From NCBI RefSeq assembly GCF_025215075.1, contig NZ_JAOBTH010000027.1, forward strand, positions 124,001-188,000: 64,000 nucleotides of DNA. The letters run 5' to 3'. The DNA is from Tenacibaculum haliotis. Lineage in GTDB: Bacteria; Bacteroidota; Bacteroidia; Flavobacteriales; Flavobacteriaceae. The notes below the pieces were generated by a model. The model was given only the letters and a program-made list of their open reading frames with translations. It was not told the origin of the DNA and searched no databases. The position numbers were made by a program, and so were the translations under genes. This document shows positions 8,674 to 17,877 of the stretch, one piece after another (position 1 is the stretch's first letter; the number at the start of each line of letters is the position of its first letter).

Positions 8674-10206
8674 TTAATTTGTAATTTCTATGCTTACAGG
8701 TAACACTTTCTTAATCTTGTAATTAGATCCTGAAACAGATGCTTTAATATCATAAATAGTAATTACATCATTTCTTCTAGCTTTACCTAACGCTTGTTTT
8801 GCTCTAGCTGATAAATTTCTACCATTTACTGGAATAGTTAACTGCCCTGGAACTTTAATTTTAAAACTAGATACATTTAATTTTAAATCGAATAAGAAAT
8901 CTGGTAAACCTGCTGCAACGCTAATTCTAGCAACACTAGCTTTAGGCATTCTTACTGTACCGTATTGACCTCTTACCATACCAACAGCTGGTGGTATATC
9001 TTTAATTCTGTATTTCTTAGGAGTACTAATTTTCCCTCCTCCTGGTAATGTTGCAGAAACTCTAATTGTTACTTCGCTTCCTTTACCTGGGTTCATTACA
9101 TATTTATCTCCTTTAACTCTTCTTAAACCTGGTGCTGATGCAGAAACTTTATTTCCTGAAACTCCTGGTACTGATATCGTTAATGGATTTGATAATCCAC
9201 GGTATACAACATTCATTTTATCTGCAGAAACAACTGCTTCATTTGGCTTAGGAATTACTGAATAGCCTCCTAAAATAGGGATAGTTACTAAAGAATCGTT
9301 TTCCATAAACTGAAACTCTCCTTTTAACTCCTTATCTCCAACTGAACCTGCTGGTCCATCTAAGATAACCTGACCTGCTTGAATTTTATCAGCTGGCATT
9401 TCTTTACCGTTAACGATAACTTTTTCAGCTGTTAAATTAGGGTCATTTTTACCTAATACAATTTTACCAGATAATTTTTCACCAGGATAATACGCGTTTT
9501 TATCAAAAATAACCATGGCATCATAGTTTGTCATTGATACTGCGCTTTCTAATTCACCTTGTAATAAAGCTGTTAATGCATCAGATTCAGTCGTTTTAAT
9601 ATCTGCCTGAATTTGTGTTAGCTTTGTTAAAGATGCAATTAAAGGAAACCCTTCGTAGTTATAACTTAACCAGTTTTTTGTAATTCCGTCTTGTCCTTTA
9701 ACATCTTCTGTACTAAAACGAGCTTTTACTACTGTAGATAATTTAGACTCTCCTAAAACACCTAAAGACTCTTCTCTAAACTGATTCATTTTATCTACAA
9801 ACTCTTTCCCTTTAGGTGTAATTTTTCCGCTTGCGAAAAAATACTGATCTAAAAACCCAGATTTATCCATAGATTCATAAGCTTTCTTGTCTTCTAAATC
9901 ACTTGTCATTTGAGTTTTTAATGCCCCAATATAAGTGAAGAAGTCGTCTGCCATTACTCTAAGCTTATCTGTTTTCTCTTTAGCTTCACCATACTGCTTT
10001 GCTTGTTCAGTTGCTTTCAGGGCTAAAGTTTCATACGAAGCTTTATTTTTTTCGGTAGCTCTAATATTAGACTCCGATAATTTTTCATTCATTAATCCGA
10101 AGGCTGATAAAACTTCTTTACTCATGTTCATTGCTAACATCGCAATAAATACAAGGTACATTAAGTTTACCATCCTTTGCCTTGGTGACTGTTTTCCTCC
10201 TGCCAT
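8674..10206 (-). CDS. gldM: Gliding motility / type IX secretion motor protein GldM
   Basis: A 510-residue inner-membrane protein. One transmembrane helix lies near the N-terminus (about 12-32, MVNLMYLVFIAMLAMNMS). A long periplasmic part follows, made of an alpha-helical first domain rich in Lys/Glu and then beta-sandwich domains, as known for GldM. With GldL it forms the proton-driven motor that powers gliding and type IX secretion; its periplasmic end touches the GldK/GldN ring. The length fits the family (about 510-525). It follows gldL by 47 bases. Confidence 0.96.
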   Translation of the reverse strand: MAGGKQSPRQRMVNLMYLVFIAMLAMNMSKEVLSAFGLMNEKLSESNIRATEKNKASYETLALKATEQAKQYGEAKEKTDKLRVMADDFFTYIGALKTQMTSDLEDKKAYESMDKSGFLDQYFFASGKITPKGKEFVDKMNQFREESLGVLGESKLSTVVKARFSTEDVKGQDGITKNWLSYNYEGFPLIASLTKLTQIQADIKTTESDALTALLQGELESAVSMTNYDAMVIFDKNAYYPGEKLSGKIVLGKNDPNLTAEKVIVNGKEMPADKIQAGQVILDGPAGSVGDKELKGEFQFMENDSLVTIPILGGYSVIPKPNEAVVSADKMNVVYRGLSNPLTISVPGVSGNKVSASAPGLRRVKGDKYVMNPGKGSEVTIRVSATLPGGGKISTPKKYRIKDIPPAVGMVRGQYGTVRMPKASVARISVAAGLPDFLFDLKLNVSSFKIKVPGQLTIPVNGRNLSARAKQALGKARRNDVITIYDIKASVSGSNYKIKKVLPVSIEITN

Positions 10207-10253
10207 CTTTAATTAGTTTGTTTAGTTAATAAAAATTAGATAAAACTAATTAA

Positions 10254-10904
10254 TTATTTAGTTGACATTGCCGTTAACATACCACCATATACTCCGTTTA
10301 AAGAAGATAAATTAGTTGCTAATGATTGCATTTGTTCTTGTAAACGTTGAGAGTTTTCAACTAAAGAAGAGTTTAAATCAGCTTGTTTACCTGCGTTTTC
10401 AACTTGCGTAGTATACAACCCGTTTAAAGATTCTAATTTTGCAGCTGCCATAGACATTTGCTCGTTGTATTGATTTGTAGAAGATACTGTTTTAGAAGTA
10501 GCTGTTAATCCTTCTGCAGCTCCTTGGAAATTTTTAATACTATCTCCTAAACTAGAAATTAAAGTAGCATCTAATTTTGCTTCTTTTAAAATACCATCTA
10601 ATTTTTGAGATAACATACTTTGCGCTTCTTCTGGTGAAGCTTCTTTTCCTTTTTTACCTAAAGATTGTCCGTCTGCTAATTCAGGATAAACTTTTGTCCA
10701 ATCTAAGTCATCTTCAATTGGTTCGAATGCAGAAATAGCAAAAATAATTGCTTCTACAACTAAACCTAATGTTAACATTACACCACCTGTTAATGGTCCT
10801 ATTTTAAAGTGCATGATTTTAAATAAAGCTCCTAGTATTACTACTGAGGCTCCTAAACCATACGCCATGTTAAAAATTTTCTTAGTTGATTTTGATTGTG
10901 CCAT
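10254..10904 (-). CDS. gldL: Gliding motility / type IX secretion motor protein GldL
   Basis: A 216-residue inner-membrane protein. Two transmembrane helices are seen (about 10-28 and 38-58). The first carries the conserved Lys (GALFKIMHFK) and the second a membrane-embedded Glu (LVVEAIIF), the residues tied to proton flow in the GldLM motor. The cytoplasmic C-terminal part is helical and Gln/Ser/Asn-rich. The family assembles as a pentamer around a GldM dimer. It is the second gene of the operon. Confidence 0.96.
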   Translation of the reverse strand: MAQSKSTKKIFNMAYGLGASVVILGALFKIMHFKIGPLTGGVMLTLGLVVEAIIFAISAFEPIEDDLDWTKVYPELADGQSLGKKGKEASPEEAQSMLSQKLDGILKEAKLDATLISSLGDSIKNFQGAAEGLTATSKTVSSTNQYNEQMSMAAAKLESLNGLYTTQVENAGKQADLNSSLVENSQRLQEQMQSLATNLSSLNGVYGGMLTAMSTK

Positions 10905-10957
10905 AATTTTTTGTGATTTTTGGGGGTTATTATTGTTTATTCTTGTTTGTTTTTGTG

Positions 10958-12337
10958 CTATTTATTTTTACTTGTACCTAAGTAATCTTGTACCGTTCTA
11001 AATCCGATATAGCTTCTTGCTGTATCTGCATATTCCCAGTCACGTGAACTTACTTCTAAAAAGTATGCTACATCTTTCCAAGAACCTCCACGGATAATTT
11101 TTCTACGGTTTTCTTTAATCTCTACGTTAGGATTCATTGTTGATCCCATATAGTAAGACATTTGATTATAAGCTGTATTGGTCCATTCTGCAACGTTACC
11201 TGCCATATTATACAATCCATATTCATTCGGATTAAAAGAAACAGCTTCTACAGTATATAATGCTCCATCAGCAGCATAATCTCCACGTACTGGCTTAAAG
11301 TTTGCTAAGAAACATCCTCTATCACTTGTAGTACTTGGTCCACCCCAAGGGTATTTACCATAATTTAATCCACCACGAGCAGCATATTCCCATTCTGCTT
11401 CTGTAGGTAATCTAAAAGAAGGAACTAATCCTAATTTTTTTCTAGAACGTTGAAAATTGTTTTTAGTTTGTGTTCTCCAGTGACAAAATGCTTTTGCTTG
11501 ATTCCAAGTAACTCCAACTACGGGGTAGTTTTCATAAGCTTTGTGTGCAAAATATTCTTGGTGCATTGGATCGTTATAAGAATAATTAAAATCTTTAATC
11601 CACACAGTTGTATCAGGATATACATTAATAACTTCATCTTTCATAAAGTCTTTTCTGTTTTTTCCTGTTTTAGCTGCTTGCTCATTATCGAACCAGTAAT
11701 ATCTATAATTTAATAACTTCGTATTAAATGTTCTTATTCCGTTTAAAGACTCATCTTTCTTTAAATATAAAGAATCCATTACTTCAACATAGTCTACATC
11801 TGGATATTCTTGTTGTTCCCAAACAAGTTCTTCTTGCCAATTCAATGGTTTTAAAGAATCCATTCCTTCTCCTAACTCGTAATAGTTTTCACGCATGTAC
11901 TTTCCGTATGGCGACTCATTTACTGTATCTGCTGAAGCAAATGCATACAACTGAATACCCTCTGCATTTTTACCTGCGGTTGCCGGGTCGATGTCTCCTC
12001 CTGAAGCAAATTCAGCTTGATATGCTAATTTTGTTCTTGTAATAGAATCTCGCACCCAAAATACAAACTGTTTGTATTCGCTATTTGTAATTTCAGATTC
12101 GTCCATATAAAAAGGCTGAACCGTAACAGTTTTAGTTGGTGCATTCATTGCTCCTAACGGGTCTTCATCTTGCTTACCCATAGTAAAAGAACCTCCAGGT
12201 ATTTTAGCCATTCCGAATGGTTTCTCTGCAAACCACTTTCTTTTTGACTTCTCACCTACTAATTCTCCTCTATCACCACTTGAACCACAAGCGTATATTA
12301 AAGATACTAACAATGTAAATACTACTATTTTCTTCAT
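10958..12337 (-). CDS. gldK: Gliding motility / type IX secretion lipoprotein GldK
   Basis: A 459-residue outer-membrane-associated lipoprotein. The signal peptide ends LIYACGSS (lipid Cys about 17). The body is a formylglycine-generating-enzyme/sulfatase-modifying-factor fold, starting KIPGGSFTMGKQDEDP and ending with the WRLP/EAEWEYAARGG-type and GSWKD...GFR motifs. In GldK this fold is structural, making the periplasmic ring with GldN. It is the first gene of the gldKLMN operon. Confidence 0.95.
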   Translation of the reverse strand: MKKIVVFTLLVSLIYACGSSGDRGELVGEKSKRKWFAEKPFGMAKIPGGSFTMGKQDEDPLGAMNAPTKTVTVQPFYMDESEITNSEYKQFVFWVRDSITRTKLAYQAEFASGGDIDPATAGKNAEGIQLYAFASADTVNESPYGKYMRENYYELGEGMDSLKPLNWQEELVWEQQEYPDVDYVEVMDSLYLKKDESLNGIRTFNTKLLNYRYYWFDNEQAAKTGKNRKDFMKDEVINVYPDTTVWIKDFNYSYNDPMHQEYFAHKAYENYPVVGVTWNQAKAFCHWRTQTKNNFQRSRKKLGLVPSFRLPTEAEWEYAARGGLNYGKYPWGGPSTTSDRGCFLANFKPVRGDYAADGALYTVEAVSFNPNEYGLYNMAGNVAEWTNTAYNQMSYYMGSTMNPNVEIKENRRKIIRGGSWKDVAYFLEVSSRDWEYADTARSYIGFRTVQDYLGTSKNK

Positions 12338-12364
12338 ATTATTTCTTTCTTATAAAAGAGGTCG

Positions 12365-12395
12365 TAAACCTATTATTTTTTTTATTAAAAAACAA
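12365..12395 (-). promoter_or_regulatory. Possible gldK operon promoter
   Basis: On the minus strand TTG (12393-12395), 20 bases, then TAGGTTTA (12365-12372). It deviates from TAnnTTTG at the last base. It sits 28 bases upstream of gldK in the gap after the preceding gene. Confidence 0.4.
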
Positions 12396-12437
12396 TTACG
12401 TGTTATAATTTTTTCATAAACAAAAAATACACAGCCT

Positions 12438-13598
12438 TTAATTGAGCTTTTGCAGGGCTTTAAACCACCTGTTTGGCATTTTTCGTTTAAGCGCTTGCTC
12501 GTAATCTTTATAGTTACAAGGTATTAACGCATGTCTTTTATGTTTATTATTCGTTATTAAATTTATTTCCATCCACCAACGACCACTTTTATCACTTTTA
12601 TAAAAATTTATTGGATCGTCATCACTTAAAAGTACTGTGAATTTCTGATAATTTTCTTTTGTTACAAACGGGTAATCTTTTGCACGAGCATTAACTCCTT
12701 CAATAAAATACCAAATCATCTGAGCAATTAAACTTGCTGTTTGATTATTTGAATCTAACCTATGATTATATTCATAAACTCCAAAAGAAGTTACTTTATC
12801 ACTTATTCCTGCATATCTTGCAATTGCACAGATATCTTCTCCATAAAAACCATTTGGTGACGCATTATTATTTGCTGGTGCTTCACTTTGACGGACACAA
12901 CCAATATCGATACTAACCAAATCTGCGTCTCTTAATATAGGTTCGACTAAAGTTACATCTTTTACCTCACCTAACCTAAAAGCATCAAAATATAATTTAT
13001 CTAACAACTCAATTTCTTCTTGTGAATTAAAAAAAGTTTGATACCCTATATTACTGTAATTAAACAAATTATTAGGCTGTTCCATAATCACTTTACTTAA
13101 AAAAGAATTAGAAGACAGCTCTTCATCTATAGTACCTAAATCGAAACGACTATCTACAGACACCAAGTTAACAGTTTGCTCTAAAGCATCGTAACCTCTG
13201 TAATTTGCATATGTTACGTCTTGACTACCGCCAATTATAATCGGAATAATTTTTTTCTTTAATAAGTATTCTATGGTTGTTTTTACAGCAAAATAAGTAT
13301 CTTTAAGAGTATCTCCTTGTGCTATATTTCCTAAATCGGCTATTTGAGTTTGCCAATTACCTGGAAACAATTCATATAGTTTTTCGCGAATAGGTTGCAA
13401 ATTCTCGCCACAACCTTCGTTATTTACTGCGCCCCTTCCGTCTTTTACACCTAAAATGGCAATATTTATTTCAGAAAGATCAGGAAATCCATTTTCAAGA
13501 GTATGAATTACTATATTTTTCCCCAAAGCACTTAATGATTGCGACATTAAGTGCGCAACCAAGGTATCATTGATAGGAGTAAAAAAACTAAAATTCAT
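12438..13598 (-). CDS. Formimidoylglutamase/arginase-fold protein with degraded metal site
   Basis: A 386-residue ureohydrolase-fold protein in its usual flavobacterial place between topA and gldK. Active ureohydrolases bind two Mn ions through GGDH, DAHxD and SxDxD. Here the matching segments read GGSQD, VDSRFD and SIDIG: the two His ligands and one Asp are lost. The fold is intact, including NASPNGFYGEDICAIARYAG and a normal C-terminus. It is therefore likely not a normal Mn-dependent hydrolase and may be structural or regulatory. The linkage to gliding genes is conserved as far as I recall, but a functional link is not proven. Confidence 0.85.
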   Translation of the reverse strand: MNFSFFTPINDTLVAHLMSQSLSALGKNIVIHTLENGFPDLSEINIAILGVKDGRGAVNNEGCGENLQPIREKLYELFPGNWQTQIADLGNIAQGDTLKDTYFAVKTTIEYLLKKKIIPIIIGGSQDVTYANYRGYDALEQTVNLVSVDSRFDLGTIDEELSSNSFLSKVIMEQPNNLFNYSNIGYQTFFNSQEEIELLDKLYFDAFRLGEVKDVTLVEPILRDADLVSIDIGCVRQSEAPANNNASPNGFYGEDICAIARYAGISDKVTSFGVYEYNHRLDSNNQTASLIAQMIWYFIEGVNARAKDYPFVTKENYQKFTVLLSDDDPINFYKSDKSGRWWMEINLITNNKHKRHALIPCNYKDYEQALKRKMPNRWFKALQKLN

Positions 13599-13650
13599 CT
13601 TTTCTGGGGACTAAAGAATTGGCAATATACTATTTTTTATGAAATCTTTT

Positions 13651-16149
13651 TTATTTCTTTTTTGTTGCTTTCTTTTTAACAACCTTCTTTTTTGTTGTTT
13701 TTTTCTTAGGAGTCTTAGCTTCTATTAGCTTCACAGCTTCTTCTTTTGTCATTTTCTCAATTTCTGTAGTTTTCGGTAATTCAACTTTAATTTTACCTTT
13801 AATTACATTGAAACGACCCCAACGAGCTTTTTCCACTCGAATACCAACATCTTCCCAATTATGAAGTACTTTATCTATCTCCTTTTGCTTTTTAACCTCA
13901 ATCAACTCAATAATATCATCCGTAGAAAGGTTATCAAAATCGTATTTTTTATTTACGTTGATAAAAATAGAATTCCATTTTAAGAAAGGTCCAAAACGAC
14001 CTACTCCTTTTTGTACTGGTAAATCTTCATAATGATAAATTGGCGCATCTGCTTTTTGCTTCGCAACAATTAATTCTTCTGCTCTTGGCAAGTCTACCTC
14101 CATCGGATTTTCACCTCTATCTAAAGACACGAACATTGTTCCGAATTTAATATAAGGACCAAAACGTCCATTAGAAACAATTACTTCTTCCTCTTGAAAA
14201 GTTCCTAAATTTTTTGGAAGCAAGAATAACTCTAACGCCTCCTCCATCGTGATGGTTCCTAAATGCTGATCTTTATTTAAGCTCGCAAATACTTTCTCTT
14301 CATCTTCGGGAGCACCAATTTGTGCTATCGGACCAAATTTACCTAAACGTACTAAAACTGTTTTTCCAGATTCTGGATGTTTCCCTAAAATACGTTCTCC
14401 ACTTTCTCTTTCTGCATTTTCCTTAACATCTTCTACGTTTTCATGAAATTTAGTATAGAAACCTTTTATCATTTCTATCCAGTCTTCATCTCCTTCAGAA
14501 ATATCATCAAAAGAATTTTCAACTCTCGCTGTAAATCCGAAGTCTAAAATATTTGAAAAATTTGCAACCAAGAAATCGTTTACAATATTTCCGATATCTG
14601 TAGGGACTAATTTATTTTTATTTGAACCCGTTTTTTCCGTCAACATTTCGCTTTTAACAGCTCCGTCAGACAAAATCATTTGTTCGTAATTTCTCTCTAC
14701 ACCTTCATTTTCTCCTTTTTCTACATACCCTCTTCGTTGTACTGTAGAAATTGTTGGTGCATATGTTGATGGCCTACCGATACCTAACTCTTCTAATTGT
14801 TTTACTAAAGATGCTTCTGTAAAACGATACGGTGGACTCGTAAAACGCTGCGTTGCGTTTATAAAAGTATATGCTAAGCTTTCACCAGTTTTTAAATTTG
14901 GCAACATTCCTGCTTGCTCTTCTTCTTCATTATCGTTTCCTTCTAAATACACTTTTAAGAAACCATCAAACTTTATCATTTCACCGTTAGCAGTGAATAT
15001 TTTTTCGTTTCCTGAGTTCTCAATTTTAACGTTGGTTCGTTCTAATTGCGCATCACTCATTTGTGAAGCCAACGTTCTTTTCCATATTAAGTCGTACAAT
15101 CTTGTTTGATCGTACTCACTATTTATAGCATGCTTTTTCATATCGGTAGGACGAATTGCTTCATGGGCTTCTTGAGCTCCTTTTGCCTTCGACTTAAAAA
15201 CACGTTGCTTACTATATTCTTTTCCGTAATAGTTACTAATTTCTTCTTCGGCTGCATTTCTTGCATCTACAGATAAGTTTACACTATCTGTTCTCATGTA
15301 AGTAATTAAACCGGCTTCATACAAACGCTGTGCTACTTGCATTGTTTTCGCTACAGGAAACCCTAATTTCCTAGAAGCTTCTTGCTGTAATGTTGATGTT
15401 GTAAATGGTGCTGCTGGAGATTTTTTTGCTGGTTTTTTGGTTAAATCAGCAATAGAAAAATCGGCAGCTGAACAAGACTTTAAGAAATCTTCAGCTGATT
15501 TTTTTGAATCGAAATTTTTCGGAATCGTTGCTTTAAACGTTTTCCCTTCTGTATTAGAAAACTGAGCAATTACTTTATAATGAGTTTCTGATTTAAAATC
15601 AAGAATACTGCGTTCTCTTTCTACAATTAAACGAACTGCAACAGATTGTACTCTACCTGCTGATAAGCCTCCTTTTACTTTACGCCATAAAACAGGCGAT
15701 AATTCATACCCAACAAGCCTGTCTAAAACTCTACGTGCCTGTTGTGCATTTACCATATTATAATCGATATCTCTTGGATTTTCGACTGCTTTTAAAATGG
15801 CGTTTTTTGTTATTTCATGAAAAACAATACGTTTTGTATTATCATCATTTAATTTTAATTGTTCTTTTAAATGCCACGCAATTGCTTCACCCTCTCGATC
15901 CTCATCACTCGCTAACCAAACAGTTTCTGCTTTTTTTGCTAAAGCTTTTAACTTCTTAACAACGGGCTTTTTATCATCAGAAACAATATATTTCGGACTA
16001 AAATCACCATCAACATCAATTCCTAGTTCTTTCGATGGTAAATCTGCGATATGACCATAGCTAGATTCTACTTGAAAATCTTTACCTAAAAATTTCTCAA
16101 TTGTTTTTGCTTTTGCTGGTGACTCAACTATAACTAAATTCTTTGCCAT
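13651..16149 (-). CDS. topA: DNA topoisomerase I
   Basis: An 832-residue type IA topoisomerase that relaxes negative supercoils. I chose ATG 16149 (MAKNLVIVESPAKAKTIEKFLG) because it starts exactly at the Toprim domain; an in-frame ATG four codons upstream adds no homology. The Toprim acidic residues are seen (E in VESPAKA; DEDREGEAIAWH). The active-site Tyr lies in GLITYMRTDS about residue 300. Several C-terminal repeats with GRFGPYIKFG and GVGRFGPFLKW follow, then a very Lys-rich tail. The gene diverges from miaB. Confidence 0.97.
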   Translation of the reverse strand: MAKNLVIVESPAKAKTIEKFLGKDFQVESSYGHIADLPSKELGIDVDGDFSPKYIVSDDKKPVVKKLKALAKKAETVWLASDEDREGEAIAWHLKEQLKLNDDNTKRIVFHEITKNAILKAVENPRDIDYNMVNAQQARRVLDRLVGYELSPVLWRKVKGGLSAGRVQSVAVRLIVERERSILDFKSETHYKVIAQFSNTEGKTFKATIPKNFDSKKSAEDFLKSCSAADFSIADLTKKPAKKSPAAPFTTSTLQQEASRKLGFPVAKTMQVAQRLYEAGLITYMRTDSVNLSVDARNAAEEEISNYYGKEYSKQRVFKSKAKGAQEAHEAIRPTDMKKHAINSEYDQTRLYDLIWKRTLASQMSDAQLERTNVKIENSGNEKIFTANGEMIKFDGFLKVYLEGNDNEEEEQAGMLPNLKTGESLAYTFINATQRFTSPPYRFTEASLVKQLEELGIGRPSTYAPTISTVQRRGYVEKGENEGVERNYEQMILSDGAVKSEMLTEKTGSNKNKLVPTDIGNIVNDFLVANFSNILDFGFTARVENSFDDISEGDEDWIEMIKGFYTKFHENVEDVKENAERESGERILGKHPESGKTVLVRLGKFGPIAQIGAPEDEEKVFASLNKDQHLGTITMEEALELFLLPKNLGTFQEEEVIVSNGRFGPYIKFGTMFVSLDRGENPMEVDLPRAEELIVAKQKADAPIYHYEDLPVQKGVGRFGPFLKWNSIFINVNKKYDFDNLSTDDIIELIEVKKQKEIDKVLHNWEDVGIRVEKARWGRFNVIKGKIKVELPKTTEIEKMTKEEAVKLIEAKTPKKKTTKKKVVKKKATKKK

Positions 16150-16204
16150 ATCTCTCTTCAATTATCTCTTTTTACACCATATATATAATGATGTTTAGAA
16201 TCTG

Positions 16205-16212
16205 CAAAAGTA
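16205..16212 (-). promoter_or_regulatory. -7 element (TACTTTTG) for topA
   Basis: Matches TAnnTTTG on the minus strand, 56 bases before the topA ATG, in the topA-miaB divergent gap. No clear TTG at the -33 position. Confidence 0.5.
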
Positions 16213-16291
16213 GAATGTTTTTTTTAAAAAAAAACTTTTTGTTTAAAATTCGACTTAAAAACAAAAAAACAGCCCAATATATTTCTGCCAA

Positions 16292-16326
16292 TTTGTCACT
16301 TAAGTTGCTTTTTGGTTGTATCTTTG
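16292..16326 (+). promoter_or_regulatory. miaB promoter
   Basis: TTTG at 16292-16295, 23 bases, then TATCTTTG at 16319-16326, the Bacteroidota promoter form. The predicted start of transcription lies only ~10 bases before ATG 16341, which supports that start over the longer upstream frame. Confidence 0.6.
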
Positions 16327-16340
16327 CAATCATTTTTATT

Positions 16341-17801
16341 ATGAATATGGAGCACACTGAAAAGGTTATAGATGAACAATTACAAGGACAAGCACTTGTA
16401 ACTGAAAAGAAGACAGAAAACACTAAAAAATTATTTATAGAAAGTTACGGTTGTCAAATGAACATGAACGACAGCGAAATTGTAGCTTCTATTTTAGCTG
16501 AACAAGGTTTTAACACCACTCAAGTTTTAGAAGACGCTGATTTAGTTTTGGTAAATACTTGCTCTATTAGAGAGAAAGCTGAAACTACAATTCGTAAACG
16601 TTTACAAAAATACAATGCTGTTAAAAAAGTAAATCCAACCATGAAAGTGGGGGTTTTAGGATGTATGGCAGAACGTTTAAAAGAAAAATTTTTAGAAGAA
16701 GAGAAAATTGTTGATTTAGTTGTTGGACCAGATGCTTATAGAGATTTACCTAATTTATTAGAAGAAATTGATGCTGGTAGAGATGCCATTAACGTAATTT
16801 TATCTAAAGAAGAAACCTATGGTGATGTAGCTCCTGTTCGTTTAAACTCTAACGGAGTTTCTGCATTTGTATCTATTACGCGTGGTTGCGATAATATGTG
16901 TACTTTTTGTGTGGTTCCGTTTACCCGTGGTCGCGAAAGAAGTAGAGACCCCAAGAGCGTTTTAGAGGAAATTAAATCGATGCATGATCAAAACTTTAAA
17001 GAAATTACTTTACTTGGTCAAAATGTAGATAGTTACCTGTGGTATGGTGGCGGATTGAAAAAAGATTTTACTAAAGCTTCTGAAATGGCGCAAGCTACCG
17101 CGGTAGATTTCGCTCAGTTATTAGATATGTGCGCTACAGAATTCCCTAAAATGAGATTTCGGTTTGCAACTTCTAATCCGCAGGACATGAGTTTAGATGT
17201 AATTCATACCATGGCAAAACATAAAAACATTTGCAAATACCTTCACTTACCTGTTCAAAGCGGAAGTAACGCCATGTTAAAAGCCATGAATCGTCAACAC
17301 ACACGTGAAGAATACAAAGAATTGGTTGACAACATCTTTAAGATAGTTCCAGAAATGTCATTATCGCAAGATATGATTGTTGGTTTTTGTGGCGAAACAG
17401 AAGAAGATCATCAAGATACTTTAGATTTAATGAGATATGTAAAATACGATTTCGGTTTTATGTTTGCTTATTCTGAAAGGCCAGGAACTTTAGCTGCCAA
17501 GAAAATGCCAGATGATGTTCCTTTCGAAACTAAAAAAAGGCGTTTACAAGAAATCATCGATTTACAGCAAGAACACGCTTTATATAGAACACAGCAGCAT
17601 ATAGGTAAAACGGAAGAGTTTTTAATTGAAGGAACTTCTAAGAAAAACCCAAATGAATGGAAAGCCAGAAACACACAAAATACCGTATGTGTTTTTCCTA
17701 AAGAAAATTATAAATTAGGTGAATTTGTAATGATAAAAATAGAAGATTGTACGTCGGCAACCTTAAAAGGAACTGTGCTTGGCTATTCAGATAATAATTA
17801 A
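16341..17801 (+). CDS. miaB: tRNA-2-methylthio-N6-dimethylallyladenosine synthase
   Basis: A 486-residue radical-SAM methylthiotransferase that adds the 2-methylthio group to i6A37 of tRNAs reading UNN codons. ATG 16341 (or 16347, two codons on) is chosen because the upstream frame overlaps the promoter. The N-terminal domain has the three Cys that bind the second 4Fe-4S cluster (ESYGCQMNMND, VNTCSIREKA, VLGCMAER). The radical-SAM CxxxCxxC is in RGCDNMCTFCVVPFTRGRE. A TRAM domain ends the protein. It is followed closely by the sigma54 activator gene. Confidence 0.96.
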   Translation: MNMEHTEKVIDEQLQGQALVTEKKTENTKKLFIESYGCQMNMNDSEIVASILAEQGFNTTQVLEDADLVLVNTCSIREKAETTIRKRLQKYNAVKKVNPTMKVGVLGCMAERLKEKFLEEEKIVDLVVGPDAYRDLPNLLEEIDAGRDAINVILSKEETYGDVAPVRLNSNGVSAFVSITRGCDNMCTFCVVPFTRGRERSRDPKSVLEEIKSMHDQNFKEITLLGQNVDSYLWYGGGLKKDFTKASEMAQATAVDFAQLLDMCATEFPKMRFRFATSNPQDMSLDVIHTMAKHKNICKYLHLPVQSGSNAMLKAMNRQHTREEYKELVDNIFKIVPEMSLSQDMIVGFCGETEEDHQDTLDLMRYVKYDFGFMFAYSERPGTLAAKKMPDDVPFETKKRRLQEIIDLQQEHALYRTQQHIGKTEEFLIEGTSKKNPNEWKARNTQNTVCVFPKENYKLGEFVMIKIEDCTSATLKGTVLGYSDNN

Positions 17802-17821
17802 TTTTTAGAAAAGAGAAGCAA

Positions 17822-17855
17822 GAGAAAAGATCAGTCCTTTTCTCCCTATTCTTTT
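17822..17855 (+). terminator. Possible weak terminator after miaB
   Basis: GAGAAAAG (17822-17829) pairs with CTTTTCTC (17837-17844) around a 7-base loop, followed by a T-rich stretch. Low G+C stem, so read-through into the next gene is plausible. Confidence 0.4.
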
Positions 17856-17877
17856 TTCTCTATTCTAAAGAAAAAAT

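Noticed and set aside
16143-16340. N-terminal extension of miaB
   Set aside because: It contains the miaB and topA promoters and has no MiaB-like sequence.
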